DNA of 64,000 bases from JBEIGE01 sp040382055 (lineage in GTDB: Bacteria; Pseudomonadota; Gammaproteobacteria; Burkholderiales; Burkholderiaceae_C). The notes beneath the pieces are model-generated. The model was not told the origin of the DNA. It saw only the letters and a list, made by a program, of their open reading frames with translations, and did not search any database. The stretch lies in NCBI GenBank assembly GCA_040382055.1, contig JBEIGE010000009.1, positions 1 to 64,000 of the forward strand, written 5' to 3'. Every line of letters begins with the position of its first letter. Within the stretch, counting starts at the first letter, position 1. Position numbers and translations under genes: made by a program. This document shows positions 25,052 through 33,887 of the stretch, in pieces.

Positions 25052-26032
25052 TCAGTCTGCCTTGATGCCATTGTCGCGGATGAGCTTGGCCCAACGCTCC
25101 ATGTCGCGCCGCACCACTTCGGTGAAACGCTCCGGGCCCATGCCCGATGGCTCCAACCCGAGTTCGCGCAACTTGGCCGCCATCTCAGGTGAATTCACGG
25201 CCTTGCGAATGGCTTCTGCCAACACAGCCACCACCTCTTTGGGTGTCGCCGCAGGAGCAAACACGGCATGCCAGCCTTGAATGCTGGAGCCGGGGAACAG
25301 GCTGTCCATGGTAGGCACTTGGGGCATGCTGGCCATGGGGTTGGCACTGCTGGTCATCAAGGGACGCAAACGGTTGCCTTGCACCTGGGGCAAGATACCC
25401 AAGGTGGTGTCGAAAATCAAATCCACTTCACCTGAAAGCAAAGCCTGCATGGCCGGGCCATTGCCCTTGTACGGGATGTGCTGGATTTGAATGCCTGCTG
25501 AACTGCGGGCCAATTCCATGAACATGTGCTGGCCAGAACCTGTACCTGCGCTGGCGTAATTGAGCTTGCCCGGTTGCTTGCGTGCCATTTGAATCAAATC
25601 CTGCATGCTGTTGATGGGGGATTTGACGTTAACAGCCAATACGTAATCAAAGGTACTGACTTGGGCCACAGGAACCAAGTCTTTGATCAGGTCATAGGGC
25701 GTGGTCTGCAGGCTTACCACCGTTACCATGGGCGTGGCCGCATTCAGCACCAAGGTGTATCCATCCGCTGGGCTCTTGGCCACATGGTCTACCCCGATCA
25801 CCCCGCCAGCGCTAGCACGGTTCTCCACCACCACCGCCTGCTTCAAAATGTCTTGCACATTGCGCGCCAAAAGACGTGCGACCACGTCCAAAGTACCGCC
25901 TGGTGCAAAGGGGACTACCAATTTGATGGGGCGGTTGGGAAAAGTCGGGGCTTGCGCCATCACACCCGCACCAACCAACATACCCATGCACAAAAACAAA
26001 AAGCGCAGCACTGCAAAGCGAAGGACTATCAT
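25052..26032 (-). CDS. Bug/TctC-family periplasmic binding protein (second)
   Basis: A 326-residue protein with a signal peptide ending near GVMAQA. Family motifs: FPNRPIKLVVPFAPGGTLDV, VVVENRASAGGVIGVDHVAK and GKLNYASAGTGSGQHMFMEL. It differs clearly from the TctC-type protein at 18633, so the island carries two distinct binding proteins. No TctAB permease genes are near. It lies between an alpha/beta hydrolase (27-bp gap) and an amidohydrolase (59-bp gap), all in one direction. It may feed a shared TctAB encoded elsewhere or act as a sensor. Confidence 0.9.
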   Translation of the reverse strand: MIVLRFAVLRFLFLCMGMLVGAGVMAQAPTFPNRPIKLVVPFAPGGTLDVVARLLARNVQDILKQAVVVENRASAGGVIGVDHVAKSPADGYTLVLNAATPMVTVVSLQTTPYDLIKDLVPVAQVSTFDYVLAVNVKSPINSMQDLIQMARKQPGKLNYASAGTGSGQHMFMELARSSAGIQIQHIPYKGNGPAMQALLSGEVDLIFDTTLGILPQVQGNRLRPLMTSSANPMASMPQVPTMDSLFPGSSIQGWHAVFAPAATPKEVVAVLAEAIRKAVNSPEMAAKLRELGLEPSGMGPERFTEVVRRDMERWAKLIRDNGIKAD

Positions 26033-26059
26033 GATCGTCTCCTGTAGAGAATCAAAAGT

Positions 26060-26929
26060 TTACCGGCTCAAAGGGAGGTTTTTTTGCAGCCACCCACTGA
26101 CCAGGTCGATGACCAACGCATTGCCTTCACCCAAAATAAAGTGGTCGGTTTCGGCAAACAGGTGCAAATCGGTGGGCTGGCCAGCGTGCGCAAACAAATC
26201 CACTGACTGCTCAGTGGGGGTCACGGTGTCATTGGAGGGGTGGAGCAGCAGCAGTGGCCGTGGCGCGATTTGGCCCACCACCTCATTGGCGCGAAAATTG
26301 AACATGCTCTCCACCACTTCGTAGGGAAAGTCGGTGATCGAGCCCGGCGCCAACTGGTTGCGCAAGCCAGGCTGAATCGGCACGATGTCGTAACGCGGCA
26401 CCATCATCGACTCACCCAAGGCCAAGCGCCGTCGACCCTCGGCCATCATGTCGGTGAATTTTTTCCACGCGGCATCACTGGCATGTTGTTTGCGAAACTT
26501 CTTTTCACCATCGCCCCAACCACCGGTGGATACACATGCGGCCACGCGTTGATCAATGCCCGCCGTGTAGATAGCCACGGCTGCGCCAAAACTGTGACCC
26601 ATCACCCCAATACGGGAAGCATCCACCTCGGAAAGGGTTTGCAAAAAGTCAATCGCGGCTTGGGTGTCTTGAACCTGCTCCATGCAAATGACTTTGCCAC
26701 GTTGGCCTTGGCTGTCACCACAGCCGCGCATGTCAAAGCGCAAGGTGACATAGCCCAAGGAAGCAAACAACTTGGACGCGGCCATCGAAATACCACCGTT
26801 TTTGTTGCTGCCAAAACCGTGCAGAACCACGATGGCAGCGCACTTTTGACCTGGCGGCAATTTGTCTGGAATTTGTAAAACACCGGCCAATTGAAGGCCT
26901 TGGGACGTGAAATGAATGAGGTGTTCCAT
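26060..26929 (-). CDS. Alpha/beta hydrolase
   Basis: A 289-residue serine hydrolase starting at ATG 26929 (MEHLIHFTSQ). The oxyanion-hole segment is IVVLHGFGSNKNGG, the nucleophile Ser is in VMGHSFGAAVA, and a likely acid and His lie in LLHPSNDTVTP and ETDHFILGEG. It is soluble, with no signal peptide. A longer open frame reaching 27244 lacks family similarity in its first 100 residues and was not used. As the first gene of the operon with tctC and the amidohydrolase, it probably hydrolyses an ester, amide or C-C bond in the same catabolic route. Confidence 0.87.
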   Translation of the reverse strand: MEHLIHFTSQGLQLAGVLQIPDKLPPGQKCAAIVVLHGFGSNKNGGISMAASKLFASLGYVTLRFDMRGCGDSQGQRGKVICMEQVQDTQAAIDFLQTLSEVDASRIGVMGHSFGAAVAIYTAGIDQRVAACVSTGGWGDGEKKFRKQHASDAAWKKFTDMMAEGRRRLALGESMMVPRYDIVPIQPGLRNQLAPGSITDFPYEVVESMFNFRANEVVGQIAPRPLLLLHPSNDTVTPTEQSVDLFAHAGQPTDLHLFAETDHFILGEGNALVIDLVSGWLQKNLPLSR

Positions 26930-27832
26930 GCGGTATAAATTCTGTTGAATCGGATGAAATACAGGCCATAGGGTCGCAAAAGTCATGCACTTGGCAGAGA
27001 AGGAACAGGCAATTACTGGACTATTCCCACTAAGAATCGTGCTTTCGACAGTCACAGCACTCAGCTCATCCATAAAAAAGTGTGCCTGCATCAAGCCAGA
27101 CCATCCTAACCCAAAACATATACACAAAGCCAATAACCCCCTATGGGCAGGTTTCACAGCAGTCAAATTCTTGGCATGCACTTTGGCATGGCAGACCGGA
27201 TGCAATAACTCCCGGTTAAACAACAAATTTGACCCGTCATCCACTCATTGAACGATAGGGTAGCGTACCAACTTGTCACCGTTCTGAACGGCCTGGAGTG
27301 CGGCGTAAGCAGGTAAGGTTTCCGCATCGGGGTAAAGACCTAGAAACTATCGTGAACAAATTCATCAATAGGTCCCAGTTCTTAATTTGATCAACCTTAT
27401 CAGCAGCGGAAAAGAGAACACGTACGCTCGTGCCTGTTCATTAGCACCTCCAATGGCTCAGTTTTGGAGCCAGTTAACAGCCAAAGAATTGCGTCGTTGA
27501 ATTGGGTACCCGTGTACAGGTTTGAGAGAGGGGGCTTCAAAGACCGCTTTCTGAAGGTGGGATTCTTCATCGCAATGTCTCACGTGAGACTACAGCCGAA
27601 ATTTGTTTGCCTAATCCGCTTCCCGCGATTTCAGCAAATTCACAGCCCCAAAGCAGTCATTCACGAACGTCTACACCTGGCCCTGACTGGCCACGGCAGT
27701 TCCCCACACCGGTCGTACAGAACACCGAACGGGTCGCCCAAAGCAGGCATTGGCAGTGATAGATGTATCACCAGCAGCGCAGAAAACTCACCGCCCTGAG
27801 CAGTTCACAACTCCCCAAAAGAAAAGACGGGC
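26930..27832. other. 903-bp gap with dispersed repeat copy C
   Basis: No gene is supported in either strand; the open frames here lack ribosome sites and recognisable motifs. From 27589 to 27690 lies a copy of the dispersed repeat (CCGAAATTTGTTTGCCTAAT, CAGCAAATTCACAGCC, AGCAGTCATTCACGAACG, ACCTGGCCC). The stretch probably holds decayed DNA plus the promoter of the alpha/beta hydrolase operon next to 26929. Confidence 0.6.
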
Positions 27833-30025
27833 TTACGGTGTTCCAATGAACAGGTAGGCATTCACCTGCCCGCTACTGGCGCGTGCAAGACCGATGTAGG
27901 CGGGGCCAATCGGTGTTTCGGTGCGGATATAAATGACGGCAGAGTCGAGTACGCCGGTGCGTAATGGCTCGGACAGTGGCCTGCCAATGCGACCTGCTTC
28001 CAACGCCACGCCAGCACGCAAGTCACCACGTAAACCTATGGGCATTTGGCCCAAAATGCGCTCGGCGCGCACGTGGGCATAACTGACCTGGTCACCAGAC
28101 AACTGGTTAGTGGCAAAACCGGAAAGATTGAGAAACCCACCCAACTTGGCCACTTGTTGTCCCGGCAGCTCACCAAAGGTAGACCCGGCATAACTGCCCC
28201 GCATACCCAGTACCCAATCATCGAAGAGCATGGAGCCATCAAGCCCGAGACCCACCAGGTTATGACTCCCGTTTGCTGCCTCAAACCAACTGGCTCTCGC
28301 GGACCATCCCTGAGAGGAAACGTAGAGCTGCTTTTTTTGGTCTAGTTCAACGCTGGCCTGAACCCCACTTACGCGAAACTGGTCGGTTCGAAGCAAAGGT
28401 ATTCCAGTTTCAATTTTGTAGGTGTGCTGCTCTTCACGCCAGCCCAGCCTTGCCTGTCCGATCAGCCCAAAATTTCTACCCACCGAGAAATCCATGCGTT
28501 GGACGGTGTTTCGATAATCCGAAACGCGAAGATCATTGATGAAAAGCGAAAAGTATTCATTTCGAACCGACCCCTGCGCCGCAACAAAATAGGTTTGGGC
28601 GGGATCCAGAGGCTGATGAATTTCAGCAGCAAAGCCGGTGTTGGTGCCCAGTTCGCCTGTAAACAGCAACTCCCCACCCAGCGAGTTGATCCAGGTCTTC
28701 TGGTAGGCCGCACGCAAGGCATAGGTGGAACGGCCGGTCAGGGTTGAATTCAGGTTAACGCCCATCCGCAGGTAGTTGGGTCCCCAAGACTTTTCAACCG
28801 GCAAGATGCGCAGCACATTGCGATCACCCTCTTGTACAAGGCTGTAGTCAACACGTTCATAGTAGCCATCACCGTAAGCTCTGAGCAAATCTCGATTCAG
28901 CTTGGTAACCTCCAGCGGTTCTCCAATTTTTTGGGTCACATACCGGCTCACGGTCGCAGGATTGACAACCTTGAGTCCCGCAATCTCAATCGCATCGACA
29001 GGCATGTCCGACGATCCTTTGGTCACTGTTTGCTTCCAGCGCTGGCGCCATTCTGCATAGGCAGCAGGATCGACGGACAAGCGCTGCAGAGCCGCCGTTG
29101 CACGGGCAGCGGCGAGTCCACGGTCTGCGGCTTCATTGCTACGGTGAAAATCAGCGGCAGTCAGTCCATCGAGATCAGGCTTGATGTAGATATCGTTGGC
29201 GGTGAGTGCTTCCATAGACTTGGTGACATTCTGCGCGGTCAGGATGGAAACCACCTGGGACGAGACCGTGAGCAGACCGCTGATTTCGCTGGATTTGAGC
29301 AAGGGCGTGCCTACATTGACAGCAATGACGACCTGGGCTGCGCAGCGATCACGTACTTCTTGTATGGGAAGGTTGTCCACCAATCCACCGTCCACGAGTT
29401 TGCGTCCACGGTATTCCAGAGGCGCCATCAGGCCGGGCACAGACATACTTGCACGCATGGCCATGGTCAGGCTGCCATCTCGAAAAACCACCCGCTCGCC
29501 ACTACCGATATCCGTGGCGATGATGGAAACAGGCAAGGGCATTTGCTCAATCTGACGTTCACCCAAATCGGTACGGACCAACTGGTTGAAAAAAAGCTTG
29601 ATCTTCTGACCGGAGACAACGCCTGGAGGGGTTGTGACACCACTTGGTGTGATACCGGTCTCACTGCCAGGCAAATAACTTTGCAATAGGCGTTTGTTCC
29701 GGAAATTGACGTCGGTGTAGTCCGGGTTGTCCTGAAACATATCGTTCCAGTCGGCTTTGCCCATTTGTGTTCGCATGGCGGCTGCATCCAGTCCGGACGC
29801 CCAGGCCCCTGCGACCAGCGCACCAATGCTGGTACCTGCCACACAAGCCACCGGGATGCGAAGGCGCTCCAGTTCCTCCAGAACACCAATATGAGCAGCA
29901 CCACGCGCGCCACCTCCACCAAGGACCAGCCCGACTCTGAGGGGCTCAGCGGCAAAAGAGCCTGTCACCGAATGACACATCACGACTACTAATGCAAACT
30001 TGACAAGTGACGGGGGAAATAGCAT
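27833..30025 (-). CDS. Type Vd autotransporter patatin-like phospholipase
   Basis: A 730-residue secreted/outer-membrane protein. A signal peptide ends near SFAAEP (residue 25-28). The patatin domain (about 30-320) has the oxyanion loop LVLGGGGARGAAH, the nucleophile S66 in AGTSIGALVAG and the catalytic Asp in LVDGGLVDNLP. A POTRA-like linker (about 335-415; IEIAGLKVVNPATVSRYV) leads to a 16-strand BamA/TpsB-like barrel ending LFIGTP. This layout matches PlpD-type type Vd secretion, in which the barrel exports the lipase. It likely acts on host or environmental phospholipids at the surface. The frame is intact. Confidence 0.9.
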   Translation of the reverse strand: MLFPPSLVKFALVVVMCHSVTGSFAAEPLRVGLVLGGGGARGAAHIGVLEELERLRIPVACVAGTSIGALVAGAWASGLDAAAMRTQMGKADWNDMFQDNPDYTDVNFRNKRLLQSYLPGSETGITPSGVTTPPGVVSGQKIKLFFNQLVRTDLGERQIEQMPLPVSIIATDIGSGERVVFRDGSLTMAMRASMSVPGLMAPLEYRGRKLVDGGLVDNLPIQEVRDRCAAQVVIAVNVGTPLLKSSEISGLLTVSSQVVSILTAQNVTKSMEALTANDIYIKPDLDGLTAADFHRSNEAADRGLAAARATAALQRLSVDPAAYAEWRQRWKQTVTKGSSDMPVDAIEIAGLKVVNPATVSRYVTQKIGEPLEVTKLNRDLLRAYGDGYYERVDYSLVQEGDRNVLRILPVEKSWGPNYLRMGVNLNSTLTGRSTYALRAAYQKTWINSLGGELLFTGELGTNTGFAAEIHQPLDPAQTYFVAAQGSVRNEYFSLFINDLRVSDYRNTVQRMDFSVGRNFGLIGQARLGWREEQHTYKIETGIPLLRTDQFRVSGVQASVELDQKKQLYVSSQGWSARASWFEAANGSHNLVGLGLDGSMLFDDWVLGMRGSYAGSTFGELPGQQVAKLGGFLNLSGFATNQLSGDQVSYAHVRAERILGQMPIGLRGDLRAGVALEAGRIGRPLSEPLRTGVLDSAVIYIRTETPIGPAYIGLARASSGQVNAYLFIGTP

Positions 30026-30053
30026 CGGTGCCTGCGCAGATAAGAGTTCGACT

Positions 30054-30248
30054 TTACCGCAGCAAAGTCAGCTCGTTTTCGCTGGGGAAGTGTCGGTAAA
30101 AAGTGACCTTGGCTACGCCGGATTCGGTAATCACTCTGTCAATCCCGGTGGCTCGAATTCCAAAGCTGTAGAAAAGTTTGTGTGCAGCCAGCAAGATGCG
30201 TTCACGGGATGGCAGCTCTTGTAAATCGTTGGGGGGAAACAAAGACAT
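30054..30248 (-). pseudogene. Truncated TetR-family regulator (HTH only)
   Basis: The 64 residues from ATG 30248 carry a complete TetR helix-turn-helix (RERILLAAHKLFYSFGIRAT, then GIDRVITESGVAKVTFYRHF), and stop at ENELTLLR*. The whole C-terminal ligand domain of about 120 residues is missing and the patatin gene starts 28 bp later. An upstream in-frame start at 30323 is possible but adds no family sequence. It is most likely the relic of a regulator of a lost neighbour. A free DNA-binding domain could in principle still bind DNA. Confidence 0.8.
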
Positions 30249-30324
30249 GCCGGTAACGGGTTCCGCAGCTACGGCAACGAGAACTGGGAATTCAATGACG
30301 AAGGCTTGATGACGCATCACCATG

Positions 30325-30365
30325 CCAGCCTCCTGCCCTCTGGAGCATGTCGTTCAGGTCGTCAA
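30325..30365. repeat. 41-bp repeat, copy 1 (partner at 35056)
   Basis: The strip differs from 35056-35096 at only two positions, and the last 28 bp (30338-30365) are identical. On the minus strand both copies encode DDLNDMLQ-x-AGGW in frame, and each lies just upstream of a broken regulator or toxin gene. It overlaps the 3' end of the zinc peptidase gene by 4 bp. Confidence 0.85.
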
Positions 30366-31603
30366 CCCGGTCGCTGGCTCATGCTTTGTCCGCTCATTGG
30401 TAGCCAACGCCCGTAACGTAGTTGCGCAGCAGCGCCAGCAGTTCGTCGGACGTGTTCAGCACACCGGATGAACCGGTGCACAAAATGCAGTTTGGTGATG
30501 GAAGGCGTGCTCAACACAAAAGGGTAAAAATCTGGCAACCCCATATCGAGTGAGAATTCGTTGAGAACACTGGTCAGGCCCGTCCAGGCATTGAAAAAAC
30601 CCAGAAACTCATGGTCGTCAGTCTCTTCCTTATCCTCTGCGAGTCGAAACAGGACTTCCCTTCCGAAGGGGTCCTTCAAAAGCGCTATGTGGTTGCTGTC
30701 CATGCCAGAGCCAATAGCGGTATCCAATGTATCCACCATGTGAAGGTAGTGCGCCCAGGTTTCCGCCCAGTCTTCCCAGGGGTGCGAGCTGGCGTAAGCG
30801 CTGACATGGGTTTCGGCCCACGAAGGCGTAGGCCCGTTGGTGTAGTAGCGCTGCAAAGCAGCCGTGTAGTCTTGGCGCTCGTCACCAAAAAGTGTCCTAA
30901 AAGGCGCATGCCATCGACTGTCCTTCACCAGGCGGTTCCAGTAGTAGTGCCCCGATTCATGCCGGACATGCCCGAGTAGGGTGCGATAGGGTTCCCGGAG
31001 TGCAGTTCGTATGGTTTCCCTTGCAAGATCATCCGCCTCATTGACGTTGACAGTAATGATTCCTTCCCGGTGGCCCGTGGTCACCGGCATTGGTTCGCCG
31101 CCAGCCAATAGGTCGAAGGCCAAACCCCGCTGGGGATCGTCTGCTATGCGTGAAGCCACTGGCAATCCCAAGGCAATCAGTGAAGACACCAGTCTGCGTT
31201 TTGCAAGCTCAACCTTGCGCCACTTTAAGGCGTTCCCGGCGATGCTCTGGTTTGGGACCATGCGGTTGAGCCGGCAGCACCGGCATAAGGCATTGCACTC
31301 ACTGGCGGCGACCGCGAGTAACCAGTTGCATTGGGGCGCAAGGTGGAAATTTGCGCAGCGCCGATATGTGTTTCCTGAACCAGGCCCACTAGCCGAACCT
31401 GCGATACGCCAACTTCCTTCGTGGGCATCATCTGCCTGCAGGGCAAAGATGGTAGCCAATTCAGGTTCATATCCAAGTTCTCGTCCACAGTGCAAACACA
31501 GGTGGTTGCGAAAGTAGACAGGGTATCCACACAGGCACTTGCCGATGCGGTGTGTCAGCGGCTGCCAACGTTGATGTGTATTGTTAGCCGGCGTCTCTTG
31601 CAT
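30362..31603 (-). CDS. Putative zinc-binding metallopeptidase
   Basis: A 413-residue protein with an N-terminal rubredoxin-like zinc ribbon (C23, C25, C36, C39; more Cys at 83-110) and a metallopeptidase core. The catalytic motif HESGHYYW begins at residue 215, a gluzincin-type HExxH, with further conserved His/Trp-rich segments (SSHPWEDWAETWAHYLHMVD). This architecture matches the family called putative zinc-binding peptidase (DUF2248-like). The substrate is unknown and no signal peptide is seen, so it is probably cytoplasmic. The start ATG at 31603 lies 8 bp after the stop of the SDR relic upstream. Confidence 0.87.
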   Translation of the reverse strand: MQETPANNTHQRWQPLTHRIGKCLCGYPVYFRNHLCLHCGRELGYEPELATIFALQADDAHEGSWRIAGSASGPGSGNTYRRCANFHLAPQCNWLLAVAASECNALCRCCRLNRMVPNQSIAGNALKWRKVELAKRRLVSSLIALGLPVASRIADDPQRGLAFDLLAGGEPMPVTTGHREGIITVNVNEADDLARETIRTALREPYRTLLGHVRHESGHYYWNRLVKDSRWHAPFRTLFGDERQDYTAALQRYYTNGPTPSWAETHVSAYASSHPWEDWAETWAHYLHMVDTLDTAIGSGMDSNHIALLKDPFGREVLFRLAEDKEETDDHEFLGFFNAWTGLTSVLNEFSLDMGLPDFYPFVLSTPSITKLHFVHRFIRCAEHVRRTAGAAAQLRYGRWLPMSGQSMSQRPG

Positions 31604-31611
31604 CGTACGCG

Positions 31612-32285
31612 TCAGGGCTTGTGCTTTGGAAAATCAGCGCCGCGCGCGACGGCCTCGCCCGCTGCGAATTCCTGGCGCATCTCGTCAAGCTTGGCCATAG
31701 CGCCCTCAAAGGCGTCGTTCCCCAGCAGCAGGTGGTGCGGCGGCTTGGCCGACGCCAGCGCCTCGAAGATGGCCTGGACGGCACGCACGGGGTCTCCAGG
31801 CTGTTTGCCGGACGATGCGCGTACCGCCAAGCGCACCTTGCCGGCAGTGTCCCGGTAGTCCTCGATCGGGTGCTCACTCTCGTTTGCCGAGCGCCCGGCC
31901 CAGTCGGTGCGAAAGCCGCTTGGGTTAACCACCATGACCTGGATGCCCAGCGGTTCGACCTCTCGCCGCAAGGCCTCTGACAATCCCTCGACGGCGAATT
32001 TCGTGGCGTTGTACTGGCCCAGCGCTGGCATGCCGCGCAGACCGGCCAGCGACGACAGGTTGACGATGTAACCGCTGCGGCGCTTGCGCATGCCAGGCAA
32101 CACAAGCTGGATCATGTTGGTCAGGCCGAACACGTTGACCTCGAACATCTTGCGAACCTCGGTAGCATCGCCTTCCTCGATAGCGGCGAAATAGCCGATG
32201 CCGGCGTTGCGAAGCCGGTAGAGCAGCCGGTGATGAACCAGACCGGCGCTGCGCTGAATAGGGATGGGGTGGCTTGTACATTCAT
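31612..32285 (-). pseudogene. SDR-family oxidoreductase with internal deletion
   Basis: The ATG at 32285 begins with a good SDR N-terminus (APVWFITGCSTGF, the first part of the TGxxxGxG cofactor motif). Immediately after, the sequence jumps, with a frame change, to NAGIGYFAAIEEGDATEVRK, which normally lies about 70 residues further on. From there the gene is intact: VNLSSLAGLRG, catalytic GQYNATKFAVEGL (YxxxK), and the end DFPKHKP at 31612. The deletion removes much of the NAD(P)-binding half, so the enzyme should be inactive. A downstream ATG at 32148 could still give a 178-residue fragment. Confidence 0.85.
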
Positions 32286-32387
32286 GACATGTTTCTTTTT
32301 AATGCCCAAACTGGGCGGCAAAATCGCTGCCGCGTGTTTGTGCAGGCGCGGTGGGCAACGCGTTGAGGGCTGCCCACCGCAGGGTGT

Positions 32388-32786
32388 TTACTTAGGCATC
32401 AATACCTTGTCGATGGCGTGGATCACACCGTTGTCGGCGGCTACATCGGCGGTTACCACTTTGGCGTCGTTCACCGTCGGACCACCCATGGTGCTGACCA
32501 TCACGTCGCTGCCTTGGACAGTCTTCACATTGCCTGCCTTCAGGTCGGTGGACATGACCTTGCCGGAAACCACGTGGTAGGTCAGTACAGCCTTCAACTT
32601 GGCCTTGTCCTTGAGCAAAGCGTCAAGGTCGGCTTTGGGAATCTTGGCGAAGGCCTCATCGGTGGGTGCAAAGACCGTGAACGGCCCTTTGCCCTTGAGC
32701 GTGGGCACCAGGTCGGCTGCCTTGAGCGCCACGACCAGCGTCTTGAAATTTCCGGCTGCAACGGCAACATCGATCAGGGTATTCAC
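32388..32786 (-). CDS. Fasciclin-domain protein
   Basis: A 132-residue protein made of one fasciclin (FAS1) domain. The GTG at 32786 is chosen because GAAGGA lies 7-12 bp upstream and the protein then starts MNTLIDVAVAAGNFKTLV, the normal domain start; longer frames add unrelated residues. FAS1 motifs: GKGPFTVFAPTDEAFAKIP, LTYHVVSGKV and the end NGVIHAIDKVLMPK. Such small proteins are adhesion or stress proteins in many bacteria. No signal peptide is evident with this start, which is unusual for FAS1 proteins and could mean an exported start was lost. Confidence 0.85.
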   Translation of the reverse strand: MNTLIDVAVAAGNFKTLVVALKAADLVPTLKGKGPFTVFAPTDEAFAKIPKADLDALLKDKAKLKAVLTYHVVSGKVMSTDLKAGNVKTVQGSDVMVSTMGGPTVNDAKVVTADVAADNGVIHAIDKVLMPK

Positions 32787-33065
32787 AAAGTATTCCTTCA
32801 GTTGAGTTGATGCCGCGCCCAAATTGCGGGGTGCCCTGCACACTGGGATGTCTGCAGGATTTGCGGCAAGCACCTAACTTACTGCTGGTGATACGGCCGG
32901 TCTGTTCGTTGGGCAGCATAGCGTCTGAGCGCCCGATATTCCCGCCCAGCCAACACGAGTCGCTTTTCGAGCCAACCGGTTCGTCCGAACAGGCGACTAC
33001 CCTGCTGGGCGGTGAGCACGGTCAGTGTGCTCTGAACGAAGTGCTTATTTTCTGACGCCGATGTC

Positions 33066-33842
33066 CTACTCGTAATGCAAGCCGGCAATCCAGGCAACTG
33101 AGTGGCTGAGCGTGTTGTCTGCGTCTGCAGCTAAAAAGATAGCAGTGGCCAAGGGTTCAGGGGCCCCGGCCGGCCACTCATCGCTAAAGGCCAAGCGCAG
33201 GTCTTTCATGATGTCGCGTTGTTCATCCAGCCAGCCAGACCCCACTTGCACACCATTTCTCAAAACGATGCTTCGCACCCTGCGGGTGTAAGGGTTCTCA
33301 ATCATCTCGCCAGGTTTCTCGGTATTTGCCCACACCCAACACAGCGTTGCGGCGGGCAGGTCCGGGTTTCCCCGCGTGCGTGCCAGGCGTAAGAACTGGC
33401 GCTCGAAAAAAGGCACGCGGTCGTCCGGCCAGACAAAACTCATACACACTTTGGCAGACGTGTCATCACCGGCTTTGATGCGCAGATCGATCGCGCTGCT
33501 TTGCTGACCCACGCGCCATGACCAGCGCACCTGTTTCACCGCTGCTGCTGGCTTTAGTGTTTTTAGCAGCGGACTATAGGAGCTTTGAGCCTCCATTCGC
33601 AGCGCAGTTCTTCCGGATTCGGCCGCATCTGAGTACACAGTTACCGGCATGGTTTGTTGGGGGAAGGTGGCAAGCCGCCAGCCCGGGCCTACTGCCGCAA
33701 AGTTGAGCAGGTAGGCTGATTGGGCTTGTGCCATTGCTTGACTGAAAGGGTACCCCAACATAAGCGTCAACCCGAAAAGCACAAGGCCCCTCAGGCTTGC
33801 TGCGAAGCTGCTTAACACTGCAGCACCTGTATCCACCCGCAT
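33066..33842 (-). CDS. DUF3047-family exported protein
   Basis: A 258-residue protein as read from ATG 33842. A hydrophobic signal segment (GLVLFGLTLMLGYPFSQAMA) is followed by a DUF3047 domain: VGPGWRLATFPQQ, VKQVRWSWRVGQQ, RSIVLRNGVQVGSGW and the Asp-rich LAADADNTLSHSVAWIAGLH. The family has a jelly-roll-like fold and no established function. The first 15 residues overlap an attC-like stretch (33810-33887), so the true start may be further in. It lies 39 bp after the lysE-type gene on the same strand. Confidence 0.8.
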   Translation of the reverse strand: MRVDTGAAVLSSFAASLRGLVLFGLTLMLGYPFSQAMAQAQSAYLLNFAAVGPGWRLATFPQQTMPVTVYSDAAESGRTALRMEAQSSYSPLLKTLKPAAAVKQVRWSWRVGQQSSAIDLRIKAGDDTSAKVCMSFVWPDDRVPFFERQFLRLARTRGNPDLPAATLCWVWANTEKPGEMIENPYTRRVRSIVLRNGVQVGSGWLDEQRDIMKDLRLAFSDEWPAGAPEPLATAIFLAADADNTLSHSVAWIAGLHYE

Positions 33843-33887
33843 TGCGCCGGGGTCAATGCACCTTCTGGTAAGAGCATGTCGTTAGGC
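33810..33887 (-). repeat. Possible attC-like junction between lysE-type and DUF3047 genes
   Basis: Read on the minus strand, the LysE gene stop lies inside GCCTAAC (33881-33887), and GTTAAGC (33810-33816) fits the right core GTTRRRY 78 bp on. This is the layout of an integron cassette boundary. Internal pairing is weak, however, so it could be chance. Confidence 0.25.

Noticed and set aside
26930..27244. N-terminal extension of the alpha/beta hydrolase frame
   Set aside because: No similarity to hydrolases; the protein has a natural start at 26929.
28832..29689. 285-codon plus-strand frame
   Set aside because: Antisense to the patatin gene, whose motifs are intact.
31550..31600. GTTAGCC and CAACGTTG near the zinc peptidase start as an attC
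   Set aside because: The boxes do not match the consensus and no paired arms were found.
32787..32873. Longer start for the fasciclin protein
   Set aside because: The added residues have no domain similarity or signal peptide, while GTG 32786 has a good ribosome site and starts the domain normally.
32879..33097. 72-codon minus-strand frame (ends RRYAAQRTDRPYHQQ)
   Set aside because: It overlaps the end of the DUF3047 gene and has no recognisable family or ribosome site. It may be a decayed gene tail, but I cannot support it.
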